Below are positions 17,360 to 27,407 of a stretch of DNA of 64,000 bases, piece after piece. The translations under genes were made by a program, and so were the position numbers. This DNA is from Curtobacterium pusillum (lineage in GTDB: Bacteria > Actinomycetota > Actinomycetes > Actinomycetales > Microbacteriaceae): assembly GCF_007680845.1 (NCBI RefSeq), contig NZ_VEIY01000002.1:21602-85601 (forward strand), read 5' to 3'. Under the pieces are notes generated by a model. That model ran no database searches and was not told where the DNA came from. It saw only the letters and a list, made by a program, of their open reading frames with translations. How positions within the stretch are numbered: the stretch's first letter is position 1; each line of letters begins with the position of its first letter.

Positions 17360-17803
17360 ATGACGCAGCAGGCACCGCGACTCGACACCCCCCTCCAGCA
17401 GATGCGCTGGATCGGGTGGGCGCAGCGCAAGGCAGCCGAGGAATGGGTCCGCGAACGCGAACTCACCCAGGAGCAGAGCTTCGTGCTCGGCTACCTGCAG
17501 CGCACCCCCGGGGCGATCCAGCGGGACATCGCCGACATCACCCGGACCAGTGCGGCCAGCGTCTCGAGTCTCCTGCAGGGACTCGAGCGCCGCGGGCTCG
17601 TCGAACGCCGGGCGGACGCCGAGAACGCCCGGACGAAACGCGTCTTCGCCACCGACGAGGGGATCGCCCTCATCGCCGGCTTCGAGGACGCGATGCTCGC
17701 CCTCGACGACGTCCTGCTCGCCCCGCTCGACGCGGACGAGCGTGCCACGCTGCAGGCGCTCCTGCAGAAGGTGACGGCCGAACTGCCGGAACCCACCCGC
17801 TAG
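17360..17803 (+). CDS. MarR-family transcriptional regulator
   Basis: A 147-residue winged-helix regulator. The recognition region is PGAIQRDIADITRTSAASVSSLLQGLERRGLVERR, followed by the wing DAENARTKRVFATDEG. The ATG at 17360 is chosen because it lies seven bases after TAGTGT of a strong promoter and no ribosome site is present, so the message is probably leaderless; an alternative ATG at 17342 lies inside the promoter. It sits directly upstream of the MATE exporter on the same strand and probably represses it. Ligand unknown. Confidence 0.9.
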   Translation: MTQQAPRLDTPLQQMRWIGWAQRKAAEEWVRERELTQEQSFVLGYLQRTPGAIQRDIADITRTSAASVSSLLQGLERRGLVERRADAENARTKRVFATDEGIALIAGFEDAMLALDDVLLAPLDADERATLQALLQKVTAELPEPTR

Positions 17804-17920
17804 GGCCGATCCGCCCAGCGCACCACGTGCCTCCAGGCCGGTCCTGGAGCGCGCCCCACCCGACCGCGTCGGCACCCGCCGATCGCGTCATCAGTCGCGC
17901 CCGCGCGCACCGGCTCCCGC

Positions 17921-17957
17921 CGGCGTGCGATCCGGCGTGCGATCCGCCGTGCGATCC
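17921..17957 (+). repeat. Three tandem 12-base repeats before the MATE gene
   Basis: GTGCGATCCGGC, GTGCGATCCGCC and GTGCGATCCGTC lie in tandem between the MarR stop and the MATE ribosome site. Function unknown. Confidence 0.6.
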
Positions 17958-17980
17958 GTCGCGCCCCGAAGGAGTCCACC

Positions 17981-19429
17981 ATGAGCAGCACCGCCACCAC
18001 CGAGCCGCCCGAGCTCGGCACCGCCGCAGCGAAGAACCGCTGGTACCTCTCCGCCGCCCCCATCGGCCGCGCCCTCGTGCACCTCTGCGTGCCGATGGCC
18101 GCCGCGATGGTCGTCAGCGCTGTGTACAACGTCATCAACGCGGGCTTCATCGGCTCGCAGCACGACACGTCGCTCCTCGCCGCGATCACCTTCGGCACCC
18201 CGCTCCTCGGCCTCATCATGGCCGTCGGCGGCGTGTTCGGTGTCGGCGGGAGCGCCCTGATGTCCCGCATGCTCGGTGCGTCCGAGCACGACCCCGCGAA
18301 GGCCCGGGACATCAAGCGCGTCGCGTCCTTCGCGCTCTGGGGCGCCGTCGTCACGGGAGCCGTCCTCGCCGTGGTGGGCCTCGTGTTCCTGCAGCCGCTC
18401 GTCGCGGTCCTCGGGGCGGACGCGGCCGCGGTCCCGGCCACGAGCGCGTACGTCGCCGTCATGCTCGCGTTCGTGCCGGTGCTCGCGGCGTCGTTCGCGC
18501 TCGAGCAGATCGTCCGGTCCGAAGGCGCCGCCCGCCAGGCGATGATCGGGCTCGTCCTGTCCACCGTCGGCAACCTCGTGTTCGACGTGCTCTTCATCCT
18601 CGTGCTGCACTGGGGCGTCGCGGGTGCCGCGCTCGCAATCGGGCTCGGCAACGTGATCGCGATCGGCTACTGGATCGTCTGGCTCCAGCGGAACAGCGAG
18701 AACGTCAGCTTCGCGCCGAAGTGGTTCACGCTCCGCCCCGACGTCCTGAAGGGCGTGTTCGGCATCGGCGCCGGGGAACTCCTGCAGTCCGGGTTCCTCA
18801 TCGTCACCACCCTCGTGCTCAACAACCTCGCCGCCGGGTACGGGGACGACCCGCTCGCCGCGATGGGGGTCGCCGTCCGGATCGCCCAGGTGCCGGAGTT
18901 CCTCGTGATGGGCGTCACGATCGGCGTCCTCCCGCTGCTCGCCTACGCGTTCGGCAAGGGCGACGCGGCACGGCTCCGGTCGGCGCTCCGCGGTGCGGCG
19001 TTCACCGTCGGGACGATCGTCCTGGTGTTCTCCGGCACGGTGTTCGTCTTCCGGGAGCCGGTCTTCACGATCTTCTCCGGCGACCACTCGGTGCTCGCGA
19101 TCGGTCTGACCATCCTCACGGCACAGCTCGTCGCGACGATCGTCAACGGTTTCACGGGGCTCCTCACCTCGCTGTTCCAGGCGACCGGGATGGTGCTGCC
19201 CGCGATGGTGCTGTCGATGGCGCAGGGCGTGCTGTTCATCCCCATCGTCATCGTCGGCAACCTGTGGTTCGGGCTCGCCGGGATCATCTGGGCGCTCACC
19301 GTCACCGAGGTCCTGGTGTTCGTCGCCGCCCTCGTGCTCTGGCTCGGGTCCCGCGGACGGATCGCGCGGGGGCTCGCCGAGGGTTCGCCGGAGCGGGCGG
19401 ACGCAGCGCTCGAGGAGGCCGCCGCCTGA
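17981..19429 (+). CDS. MATE-family multidrug efflux transporter
   Basis: A 482-residue membrane protein with about twelve hydrophobic helices in two homologous halves, typical of MATE (DinF/NorM-like) exporters, which use a Na+ or H+ gradient to expel cationic drugs and metabolites. The start has AAGGAG seven bases upstream. The first half shows VYNVINAGFIGSQ and the GVGGSALMSRMLGA segment common in this family. It is the second gene of a MarR-MATE unit, so induction by an exported compound that releases MarR is likely. Confidence 0.93.
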   Translation: MSSTATTEPPELGTAAAKNRWYLSAAPIGRALVHLCVPMAAAMVVSAVYNVINAGFIGSQHDTSLLAAITFGTPLLGLIMAVGGVFGVGGSALMSRMLGASEHDPAKARDIKRVASFALWGAVVTGAVLAVVGLVFLQPLVAVLGADAAAVPATSAYVAVMLAFVPVLAASFALEQIVRSEGAARQAMIGLVLSTVGNLVFDVLFILVLHWGVAGAALAIGLGNVIAIGYWIVWLQRNSENVSFAPKWFTLRPDVLKGVFGIGAGELLQSGFLIVTTLVLNNLAAGYGDDPLAAMGVAVRIAQVPEFLVMGVTIGVLPLLAYAFGKGDAARLRSALRGAAFTVGTIVLVFSGTVFVFREPVFTIFSGDHSVLAIGLTILTAQLVATIVNGFTGLLTSLFQATGMVLPAMVLSMAQGVLFIPIVIVGNLWFGLAGIIWALTVTEVLVFVAALVLWLGSRGRIARGLAEGSPERADAALEEAAA

Positions 19430-19438
19430 GCGCGGTGC

Positions 19439-19637
19439 CTACGAGAGCACCAGCTCCAGCAGTGAGCCGGCCTGCGGCGGTGCAGGGGTGCGGGTCGAGC
19501 TCTCGAAGAGCTCGCGGATCGAGGTGCACGGACGGGTGGTGGCGGTCACGACGACCAGCCCTTCGTCGGAGTGGTGCGCACTCCGGATTCGACCGGGCCG
19601 TCCCGATGTGCCAGACCCCGCGGACCGCGAGGTGCAT
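19439..19637 (-). pseudogene. Probable frameshifted small gene
   Basis: No intact gene of good quality fills 19430-19786. On the minus strand a frame from ATG 19637 (begins MHLAVRGVWHIGTARSN) has coding-like GC-rich third positions until about 19580. There the coding character moves to the +1 frame, which runs through DEGLVVVTATTRPCTS and SIRELFESSTRTP to TAG at 19439. Joining the two would give a coherent protein of about 66 residues. A TAGCCT hexamer lies about 35 bases upstream of the ATG. I do not recognise the product. It could be a decayed gene, a sequencing error or a genuine frameshift. Confidence 0.35.
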
Positions 19638-19786
19638 CTGGACGTCGGAACCCTGTGTCGGCCCGGTGACGTCAGGCTACTGCTCCCCCTCCGCGCTGCC
19701 TCGGTCGCGTCCAGAACACGCACCGGCGCCGACCGCATCGGCCCGCCGGTACGGTGGGCGGGCACACCCGTACCCCGAGGAGCCCC

Positions 19787-20926
19787 ATGCCCCTGTTCGG
19801 CAGTCACCCGCCCGTCCACCACGACGCACCACCTACCGAGGTGTCGAAGAAGTGGTCGGACTCGTTCGGCGGCATCGCCACGAGGTGCCTGCAGGCGATC
19901 ATCGTCCTCGTCATCGTGATCGGCATCGTCTACGCGGCGGCCACCCTCAGCGTCGTCACGATCCCCGTGCTCCTCGCGCTCATCATCGCGTCGGCGATGC
20001 ACCCCGTCGTCTCGTGGCTCCGCCGGCACCGGGTGCCCTCCGTCCTCGCGACGCTCGCCGTCCTGATCGGCGTGCTCGTGGTGCTCGCGCTCGTCGGCTG
20101 GCTCATCGTCGTCGCCGTGATCTCGCAGTGGCCGGACCTGCAGAAGTCCGCGGTTCGCGGCTTCGGACAGCTGCAGGACTTCGCTGCGACGCTGCCGATC
20201 TCGATATCCGACTCGCAGTTCGACGACGTCGTGAAGAGCGTCGAGGGCTTCCTGACGAGCTCGCAGTTCGGGTCGGGAGCCCTCGCCGGCGCCTCGGCCA
20301 CCGCGAACTTCCTCACGGGTCTCGTGCTCATGGTCGTCGTGCTGTTCTTCTTCCTCAAGGACGGCCCGGCGATCTGGGAGTTCCTGCTCCGTCCGTTCTC
20401 CGGCGAGCGCTACCGACGCGCCCGTCGTGTCGGTGACCGGGTCGTGCACACCCTCGGCGGCTACGTGCGCGGCACGGCGACCGTGGCGGCGGTGGACGCG
20501 GTCGGCATCGGAGTCGGTCTCGCGATCATCGGCGTCCCGTTGGCGCTCCCCCTGGCCGTGGTCGTGTTCATCACGGCGTTCATCCCGATCGTCGGTGCGA
20601 CGGCCGCGGGCATCCTCGCGGCGCTGGTCGCCCTCGTCGCGAACGGCCCCGTCGCGGCGCTGTTCGTCGTCGGCGTCGTCGTGCTCGTCAACCAGCTCGA
20701 GGGCAACCTGCTGCAGCCGGTCCTGATGGGCAAGACGTTGAAGCTGCACGGGCTCGTGATCCTCATCGGCCTGACCGCCGGGACCGTGCTCGCCGGTATC
20801 ACCGGGGCGATCATCTCCGTGCCGCTGCTCGCTGCGGCGTGGGGAGCGATCCAGGTCTGGGACGGCCCGGACCAGCCGGCGCGGGCGTGGCGGCAGAAGC
20901 GCCCCGAGACGGCCGAGGCGCGCTGA
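19787..20926 (+). CDS. AI-2E family transporter-like membrane protein
   Basis: A 379-residue protein of the AI-2 exporter superfamily (TqsA/PerM, formerly UPF0118), with about eight hydrophobic segments. Typical features are the FFFLKDGPAIWEFL loop, the RRVGDRVVHTLGGYVRGTATVAAVDAVGIG segment and a C-terminal block with NQLEGNLLQPVLMGKTLKLH. The ATG at 19787 has GAGGAG upstream. Despite the family name the transported substrate is mostly unproven; some members act as Na+/H+ antiporters. It stands alone, followed by a repeat field. Confidence 0.9.
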   Translation: MPLFGSHPPVHHDAPPTEVSKKWSDSFGGIATRCLQAIIVLVIVIGIVYAAATLSVVTIPVLLALIIASAMHPVVSWLRRHRVPSVLATLAVLIGVLVVLALVGWLIVVAVISQWPDLQKSAVRGFGQLQDFAATLPISISDSQFDDVVKSVEGFLTSSQFGSGALAGASATANFLTGLVLMVVVLFFFLKDGPAIWEFLLRPFSGERYRRARRVGDRVVHTLGGYVRGTATVAAVDAVGIGVGLAIIGVPLALPLAVVVFITAFIPIVGATAAGILAALVALVANGPVAALFVVGVVVLVNQLEGNLLQPVLMGKTLKLHGLVILIGLTAGTVLAGITGAIISVPLLAAAWGAIQVWDGPDQPARAWRQKRPETAEAR

Positions 20927-20940
20927 GCGCTGGCGCGCCG

Positions 20941-20985
20941 CGCGGCGCGGCGCGGCGCGGCGCGGCGCGGCGCGGCGCGGCGCGG
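20941..20985. repeat. Pentanucleotide microsatellite (CGCGG)9
   Basis: Nine exact CGCGG units directly after the AI-2E-family gene, continuing as degenerate CGG/GCG. Such tracts are prone to slippage, and copy number may vary among strains. No gene spans it with confidence. Confidence 0.85.
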
Positions 20986-21037
20986 CGGCGGTGTGCGGCG
21001 TCGGCGTGTGCGCGCCCGAGCGTCGGCGCTCGACGTT

Positions 21038-21330
21038 CGACACAGCACCGGTCGATCGACGCGTGCCGTGTCGCACGATGCACACGCAACGGGTGCACGC
21101 GCATCGTGCGACGTCACGCGTGTCGATCGACGCGTGCGATGTCGCACCGCGTGCTCGAGACCGGTGCACACGCGCGAGGGCGACACCGTCGATGTCGCAC
21201 GACAGCGGGTCTGTCGTTCCTGCGCGTCCGCAACAGTTGCACGCGCGCAGGAGCGACACCGTCGATGTCGCACGACAGCGGAGCCGTCGTTCCGCATCGG
21301 CACGCGCAACGAACACCCGCAGCAAGCACG
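21038..21330. repeat. Degenerate tandem array of roughly 70-base units
   Basis: Four related units with a GTCGATCGACGCGTG or GACACCGTCGATGTCGCACG core. The last two contain a shared 28-base block at 21181-21208 and 21254-21281; the first two share TCGATCGACGCGTG and TGTCGCAC at a similar spacing. Short hairpins such as ACGACAG with CTGTCGT occur inside. All frames lack convincing coding character, and I see no gene here. Confidence 0.65.
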
Positions 21331-21365
21331 ACGAAGGGCCCCGGCGCATCGCCGAGGCCCTTCGT
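21331..21365 (-). terminator. argG terminator hairpin
   Basis: ACGAAGGGCC (21331-21340) pairs with GGCCCTTCGT (21356-21365), with an inner GGC/GCC pair, just beyond the argG stop at 21398 in the direction of transcription. Confidence 0.75.
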
Positions 21366-21397
21366 CCTGTCAGTCGACAGTCGTCAGTCGTCGTTCG

Positions 21398-22933
<1,536 letters not shown>

Positions 22934-23998
22934 TCAGCGCGTGCTCCAGAAGTTGATCGACCGGCTCTCGTCGCGGAAGACGACCGTGTGCGACGACGCC
23001 CGGTCCGCGACGGGTCGGTTGCCCTCGCCGCCGTACCAGTACGAGATCCACCGGTGCTGGCTCGGCGACCACCCGACGACCTCGACCTTGTAGCGCCCCG
23101 GGCTGAGCACCGTGCCGAACAGGCCGCCGCGCCCCGGGCTCCAGTACGTCATCGTCGTGTCGAAGGTGCTGCCGATGGACTCGCCGTACACGTGGACCCT
23201 GGCGTTCGTGAAGTCGGTGTCGAGCTGCGGGTTGACGATCCCGGTGAGGAAGACGCCCTCGGTCGAGCTGCCGTCGACCCCGTCGACGACCGTCTCGGCT
23301 CGCCCACCGACCTGGTGCGCGACCCGGACGTACGCCCGCTCGGCCGACGAGCCCGGATCGCGGTGGAAGCCCCACGACTCCGACTTGAGCGACGGCCACG
23401 CCGGCAACGACTCGTCGTGCGCGTTCACCTGCACGCTGTAGTCGTCGCTCGGCAGTCCGTGCACCCAGTAGTGACCGTCCGCACCGGTCACGGTGCGCTC
23501 GACGGTGCCGGTGTTCCACCCGCGGACGACCACGGCGGCACCGGACAGGTCCGCACCGTACGGGTTGTGGGCTGTCCCCCCGATCGACGCGCCCTTGCGC
23601 ATCACCAGCACCACGGTGTCGTGCGCGCCGGCCGTCACCGTGACCCCGGCACGGTCGGACGGCAGCACGTCGTCGAACCCGTGCTCGCCGGTCTGCTCGC
23701 CGTGCAACGACCACGTCCCCGCGGGGACGTCGTCGAAGGTCAGACGGCCACGCTGGTCGCTCGTGGCCGTGTCCTCCACCGCCCCGTCACCTGCGCGGAG
23801 GTCGACCACCACGCCGCCCATCGCGAGCGGTTGCTTCTCAGGATCGGTGAGCATCACGGTGAGTGCGCCGTGCCCGGGCGCCGCGAGCGTCGCGGTCGGG
23901 TACGTCGGAGATGCGGTCGCTGCGGCGGGCACGGCCACGGCGCAGAACAGCGCTGCGGCGGTCGCGATCCCGGCCGTGGTCCATCGTCGTGCGGTCAT
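22934..23998 (-). CDS. Secreted protein with carboxypeptidase-regulatory-like (beta-sandwich) domains
   Basis: A 354-residue exported protein. Residues 1-30 form a Sec signal peptide (TARRWTTAGIATAAALF, then AVPAAATA and a likely cut). The mature part contains at least two transthyretin-like or CarboxypepD_reg-like sandwich repeats, visible as paired GRLTFDDVPAGTWSLHGE and GHYWVHGLPSDDYSVQVN segments. Such domains are usually structural or carbohydrate-binding modules of surface proteins. No enzyme domain or LPXTG anchor is seen, so it is probably released or loosely wall-associated. Function unknown. Confidence 0.8.
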   Translation of the reverse strand: MTARRWTTAGIATAAALFCAVAVPAAATASPTYPTATLAAPGHGALTVMLTDPEKQPLAMGGVVVDLRAGDGAVEDTATSDQRGRLTFDDVPAGTWSLHGEQTGEHGFDDVLPSDRAGVTVTAGAHDTVVLVMRKGASIGGTAHNPYGADLSGAAVVVRGWNTGTVERTVTGADGHYWVHGLPSDDYSVQVNAHDESLPAWPSLKSESWGFHRDPGSSAERAYVRVAHQVGGRAETVVDGVDGSSTEGVFLTGIVNPQLDTDFTNARVHVYGESIGSTFDTTMTYWSPGRGGLFGTVLSPGRYKVEVVGWSPSQHRWISYWYGGEGNRPVADRASSHTVVFRDESRSINFWSTR

Positions 23999-24122
23999 GG
24001 CGGGCCCCTGATCCCTCGCGGGGACGGTCGGGCCCCGGTGACGAGGACACTATCCGCGCAAACGGCCCCCCGCACGACGGGGTCGGGACCGGTGCGGGAT
24101 CGGGATCGGTGCCGGAACTGTG

Positions 24123-24194
24123 TGCCCCTGGAGGGACTCGAACCCCCAACCGTTTCCTTAGGACGGAACTGCTCTTCCATTGAGCTACAGAGGC
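24123..24194 (-). tRNA. tRNA-Arg (anticodon CCT)
   Basis: Cloverleaf on the minus strand. The acceptor stem is GCCTCTG with CAGGGGC, discriminator A. D stem GCTC/GAGC, anticodon loop GTCCTAA giving CCT, five-base variable loop, T arm GGGGG-TTCGAGT-CCCTC. The 3-prime CCA is not encoded. The outermost anticodon-stem pair (27-43) is a G-A mismatch. It reads AGG arginine codons, which are rare in this GC-rich genome. Confidence 0.93.
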
Positions 24195-24207
24195 TGGCCC
24201 GACCACT

Positions 24208-25311
24208 CTAGCGGCGGAACGGCTCCAGGAAGGTGCGGAGCTCGTCGACGAACAGCGTCGGCTGCTCGAACGCCGCGAAGTGCCCCCCGCGGTCGAGCTC
24301 GTGGTGGTACACGAGGTTCGTGGTCCGCTCGAGCCACTCCTTCGGCGCCCGGACGAGGTCGCCCGGGAAGATCGAGAACCCCGACGGCACCTCGACCCGA
24401 CGCGCCATCTGTTCCGCCGGGACCGCAGCGTTGGCGTGGTACATCCGCATGGCCGAGCCGATCGTCTCCGTCGCCCAGTACTCGGTGAGGAGCGCCAGGA
24501 CCTCGTCCCGCGTGTACACCGACCAGAGGTCCCCGTCGCAGTCGCTCCACGATCGGAGCTTCTCGACGATCCAGGCCGCGAGTCCGGCCGGGGAGTCGTT
24601 CAACGCGACCGCCACGGTTTGCGGCTTCGTGCGGTGCATCATCGCGTAGGCGCCTTCGGCCGTCCGCCACCGGTCGGTCTCGGCGACGAACTCGCGTTCG
24701 GCGTCCGACAGGGTGGCCGGGTCGAGCCCGGGCCACGCGAGTCCGCCGTCGATGCGGTGCACGGCGACGACCCGGTCCGGGTGGTCGAGCGCCAGGTAGC
24801 GGACCACGTGGGTGCCGATGTCGCCGCCGGAGACCGCGAACCGCTCGTACCCGAGCTCGGTCATCAACGTCGCCCAGAGTCCGGCGACCGCCCGGGCGTC
24901 GATCGGCCGCGGTGGGGCGTCGGAGAACCCGTAGCCGGGCATGTCGGGCACGATGACGTCGAAGCCGGCGTCCACGAGCATCGGCAGCACCTTCCGGTAC
25001 CGCCACCCGGAGTCCGGCCAGCCGTGCGCGAGCAGGACCGGCAGCGCGCCGGGTTCGGCGGCACGGGCGTGCAGCACGTGCACGCGGATGCCGTCGACCT
25101 CGACCCGGCGCGACGGCAGGGCGGCGAGCTCCGCGCGGTGCGCTGCGAAGTCGAAGCCGTCGGCCCAGTACTCGACGAGCGACCGGAGTTCGTCGACGTC
25201 GACGCCGAGCGACCAGCCGGTCCCGGCCGGAGCGTCCGGCCAGCGCGTCGCGCGCAGTCGCGCGCGGAGGTCCGCGATGGTCGCGTCGTCGATCTCGGGC
25301 GTCTCGGTCAT
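24208..25311 (-). CDS. Epoxide hydrolase-family alpha/beta hydrolase
   Basis: A 367-residue protein with an N-terminal epoxide-hydrolase lid domain (EHN type, about 1-90: TIADLRARLRATRWPDAP) and an alpha/beta-hydrolase core. HGWPDSGWRY carries the oxyanion HGWP motif, and SGGDIGTHV holds the likely nucleophile Asp. A lid tyrosine and the final His (GGHFAAFEQP) complete the expected set. The family hydrolyses epoxides, including juvenile-hormone-like and lipid epoxides; the natural substrate is not known. Its neighbour AraC-type gene is on the same strand upstream and may regulate it. Confidence 0.88.
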   Translation of the reverse strand: MTETPEIDDATIADLRARLRATRWPDAPAGTGWSLGVDVDELRSLVEYWADGFDFAAHRAELAALPSRRVEVDGIRVHVLHARAAEPGALPVLLAHGWPDSGWRYRKVLPMLVDAGFDVIVPDMPGYGFSDAPPRPIDARAVAGLWATLMTELGYERFAVSGGDIGTHVVRYLALDHPDRVVAVHRIDGGLAWPGLDPATLSDAEREFVAETDRWRTAEGAYAMMHRTKPQTVAVALNDSPAGLAAWIVEKLRSWSDCDGDLWSVYTRDEVLALLTEYWATETIGSAMRMYHANAAVPAEQMARRVEVPSGFSIFPGDLVRAPKEWLERTTNLVYHHELDRGGHFAAFEQPTLFVDELRTFLEPFRR

Positions 25312-25344
25312 GGCGGCACGCTACGCGCCACGACCGACAGTCGG

Positions 25345-25407
25345 ACGCCAGGCGCGGTGCGGCCCCGACCCGCGCCTCCAGACGGGCCCGACCCGCGCCT
25401 CCAGACC
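25345..25407. repeat. Imperfect family A element with duplicated right arm
   Basis: AGGCGCGGTGCGG is followed by two copies of CCCGACCCGCGCCTCCAGAC. It lies between the AraC stop and the epoxide-hydrolase start and resembles a degenerate copy of the GGAGGCGCGGTGC palindrome. Confidence 0.55.
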
Positions 25408-25432
25408 GCCGGATCCGCGCCGGTCTCCCGCG

Positions 25433-26467
25433 TCACCGACGCAGGGTGCTCTTCGGGTAGTCGCCGAACTGCCGGGCGTACTCGGCCGAGAACCGGCCGA
25501 GGTGCGCGAAGCCCCACCGCCTGGCGACCTCGGCGACCGTGGTCGTCTCCGGGGTGCTGCGCAGGAGTTCCTCGCGCGCCTGTTCGAGCCGGAGGAAGCG
25601 GTGGTAGGTCATCGGCGACATGCCGAACACGCGCTGGAACCCCTCCTGGACGCCCCGCGGGCTGAGCCCGGACGCCCGGGTGAGCTCCGACAGCGTGATC
25701 GGGTCGTGCAGGTGGGCGTGCACGTAGTCGAAGGCCTGACGCATCCGCGCACTCCGTTTGGTGAGCAGGGCGCCCGGCACGGGTCCGGTGTCCGGTGGCA
25801 GGAGCTCGAGGAACGCGTCCGCGATCGCGTGCACCGCGTCGTCCCACTCCGCGGAGGCGATCCCGCACGCCTCGAGCACGTGCGGCGCCGCGTCGACGGC
25901 CGCGCGCCACGCGTCGAGGGCCGCGGCGGTCGGCGGCGCGTACGGGTTGATCCGGAGCTCGCCGTCCGGCAGTTCCGACCGTGCCCCGGCGACGGACCGG
26001 ACGAACGACCGGTCGAGGTGCACGAGCGCGATGTCGTGGTCGAAGGCCTCGAGGACGACGCTCCGGTCGGTGGACCACAGCGTCGGGCTGCCGTGCTCCA
26101 TCCGGGCGGTGCTCGTCCGGAGGTCCGCGATGACGTCGCCGTGCCGCGCGGTCGACACCACGTAGTCGTCACTCGGCGCGAGGGTGCCACGGACGTACCC
26201 GCGCAGCTGCGACCGTCCGAGCCGGACCCGGTCGTCGCCGAGCACGAGGAACCGGAACGCGTACGCCCCGGACAGTGGACGGGTCCGCCAGTCCGTCCCG
26301 CCGAGGGTGGTGGGCAGCACGCGCAGGGCCGCCTCCGGGGTGTCGGCTGCGGCGGCGACGCGGACCGGCTGCGTCGTGGCCACGAAGTCGTCCGGGCTCG
26401 AACGGAGGTCGGGGCGGCCGCGCACTGGTGCGACGGTCGGTGGTTCGGTGGTGTGGGTCGCGCTCAT
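25433..26467 (-). CDS. AraC-family transcriptional regulator
   Basis: A 344-residue activator-type regulator. The N-terminal half resembles the AraC-binding-like domain of the AraC/XylS (FeaR) group, which senses aromatic or other small molecules. The C-terminal 100 residues hold two helix-turn-helix motifs: ITLSELTRASGLSPRGVQEGFQRVFG and TTVAEVARRWGFAHLGRFSAEYARQFGDYP. GAGAGG precedes the ATG. It lies upstream of the epoxide-hydrolase-like gene on the same strand, with a degenerate palindrome between, so regulation of that gene is possible. Confidence 0.9.
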   Translation of the reverse strand: MSATHTTEPPTVAPVRGRPDLRSSPDDFVATTQPVRVAAAADTPEAALRVLPTTLGGTDWRTRPLSGAYAFRFLVLGDDRVRLGRSQLRGYVRGTLAPSDDYVVSTARHGDVIADLRTSTARMEHGSPTLWSTDRSVVLEAFDHDIALVHLDRSFVRSVAGARSELPDGELRINPYAPPTAAALDAWRAAVDAAPHVLEACGIASAEWDDAVHAIADAFLELLPPDTGPVPGALLTKRSARMRQAFDYVHAHLHDPITLSELTRASGLSPRGVQEGFQRVFGMSPMTYHRFLRLEQAREELLRSTPETTTVAEVARRWGFAHLGRFSAEYARQFGDYPKSTLRR

Positions 26468-26612
26468 GCGAGCACCTCTCCCGATCGCCGCCCCGGACGC
26501 TGGCTTCCCTGATGCCGGCTGGTGTCCGGACCGGAAGAACGGTGACTCGGAGGGTACGCGCCGACGGGGAAGGGGCTCTCAGCACCAGACCGGCTGGGAG
26601 CCGGCACAGAGC

Positions 26613-26654
26613 GGACGGGAGGCGCGGTGCCAGCCGGCACCGCGCCTCCCGTCC
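26613..26654. terminator. Family A hairpin after HNH gene
   Basis: Perfect 19-base inverted repeat GGACGGGAGGCGCGGTGCC (26613-26631) with its complement at 26636-26654 and a four-base loop. It follows the HNH stop at 26681 on the minus strand. Confidence 0.75.
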
Positions 26655-26680
26655 GTGAGGTGGTCACGTGAGCCGCGTCG

Positions 26681-27175
26681 TCACGCGGCCACGAGGTACT
26701 CGTCCCACTCCGACTGCGGCCGCTCGATCCCCCGCACCACCCAGGACGACCCGTGCGGCGCCTTCGGCCGGAACCGGAGCCGCCACCCCATCTCCTGCGG
26801 GGTGCGGTCGCCCTTCGTGTTGTTGCACGCCAGGCAGCAGGCGACGAGGTTCTCCCACGAGTCCTCGCCCCCGCGCGAGCGCGGCTGCACGTGGTCGATG
26901 GTCGTCGCGTGCCGGTCGCAGTACGCGCACCGGTTGGCGTCCCGGCGGAGGACCCCGCGCCGGGACACCGGCACGAGCCGGGAGTGCGGGATCCGCACGT
27001 ACCGGGTGAGGATGATCACGGACGGACGGTCGTAGGTCGACGTCGAGCCCGTCACCGGGTGGTCGAGGTCGGCTGCGATGATGGCGGCCTTCTGGTTCAT
27101 GACCAGCACGAGGGCCCGTCGGTCCGAGATCACCGCGAGGGGCTCGTAACCGGCGTTGAGGACGAGAGTGCGCAT
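26681..27175 (-). CDS. HNH endonuclease domain protein
   Basis: A 164-residue HNH nuclease of the type found once in most actinobacterial genomes. It begins MRTLVLNAGYEPLAVIS, and the zinc-finger-supported HNH core is CAYCDRHATTIDHVQPRSRGG...NLVACCLACNNTKGD, with two CxxC pairs and the catalytic His of IDHV. There is no restriction-modification partner nearby, so a housekeeping or repair role is more likely than defence, but the family function is not established. A 31-codon ORF with its own control signals lies just upstream on the same strand. Confidence 0.9.
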   Translation of the reverse strand: MRTLVLNAGYEPLAVISDRRALVLVMNQKAAIIAADLDHPVTGSTSTYDRPSVIILTRYVRIPHSRLVPVSRRGVLRRDANRCAYCDRHATTIDHVQPRSRGGEDSWENLVACCLACNNTKGDRTPQEMGWRLRFRPKAPHGSSWVVRGIERPQSEWDEYLVAA

Positions 27176-27280
27176 GGGTTCCCTTCCGACGTGCCTGGAC
27201 GGCTTCCAGGCTGTGCGGGTGCGTCGGACCGGGGCGCCGTGCAGGTGACCTCCGCTCGCGCGAACGGCCCCTGAACCACG

Positions 27281-27310
27281 AAGAGCACCACCCGGATGGG
27301 CAGTGCTCTC
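27281..27310 (-). terminator. Hairpin after the 31-codon ORF
   Basis: AGAGCAC (27282-27288) pairs with GTGCTCT (27303-27309). On the minus strand it starts two bases after the stop of the 31-codon ORF and precedes the HNH gene by about 105 bases. It may terminate or attenuate transcription. Confidence 0.5.
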
Positions 27311-27311
27311 G

Positions 27312-27407
27312 TCATGCAGGGGCGTGCTCGTGCACGCAGGCGGTGGTCGACCATATGTCGACGTGCGCGCGCCGACCCATGGTGCGGGTCGTGCGGAACG
27401 CTGACAT
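27312..27407 (-). CDS. 31-codon small ORF with promoter, ribosome site and hairpin
   Basis: ATG 27407 is preceded by GGGAG at good spacing and the frame ends at TGA 27312-27314. The peptide starts MSAFRTTRTMGRRAHVDIW and ends TTACVHEHAPA; it has one Cys and a basic N-terminal half. A TAGCCT hexamer lies about 45 bases upstream and a hairpin begins right after the stop. I do not recognise it. It could be a small protein in its own right or a leader peptide controlling the HNH gene; the HVD...C pattern is loosely reminiscent of actinobacterial cysteine leader peptides, but that is a weak hint. Confidence 0.5.
   Translation of the reverse strand: MSAFRTTRTMGRRAHVDIWSTTACVHEHAPA

Noticed and set aside
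21038..21330. Possible CRISPR array
   Set aside because: Units of about 70 bases are degenerate and directly adjacent, without uniform short repeats and unique spacers, and no cas genes are near.
26681..27175. HNH nuclease as part of a restriction or defence island
   Set aside because: No methyltransferase, helicase or toxin partner is adjacent, and this HNH type appears to be a common single-copy actinobacterial gene.
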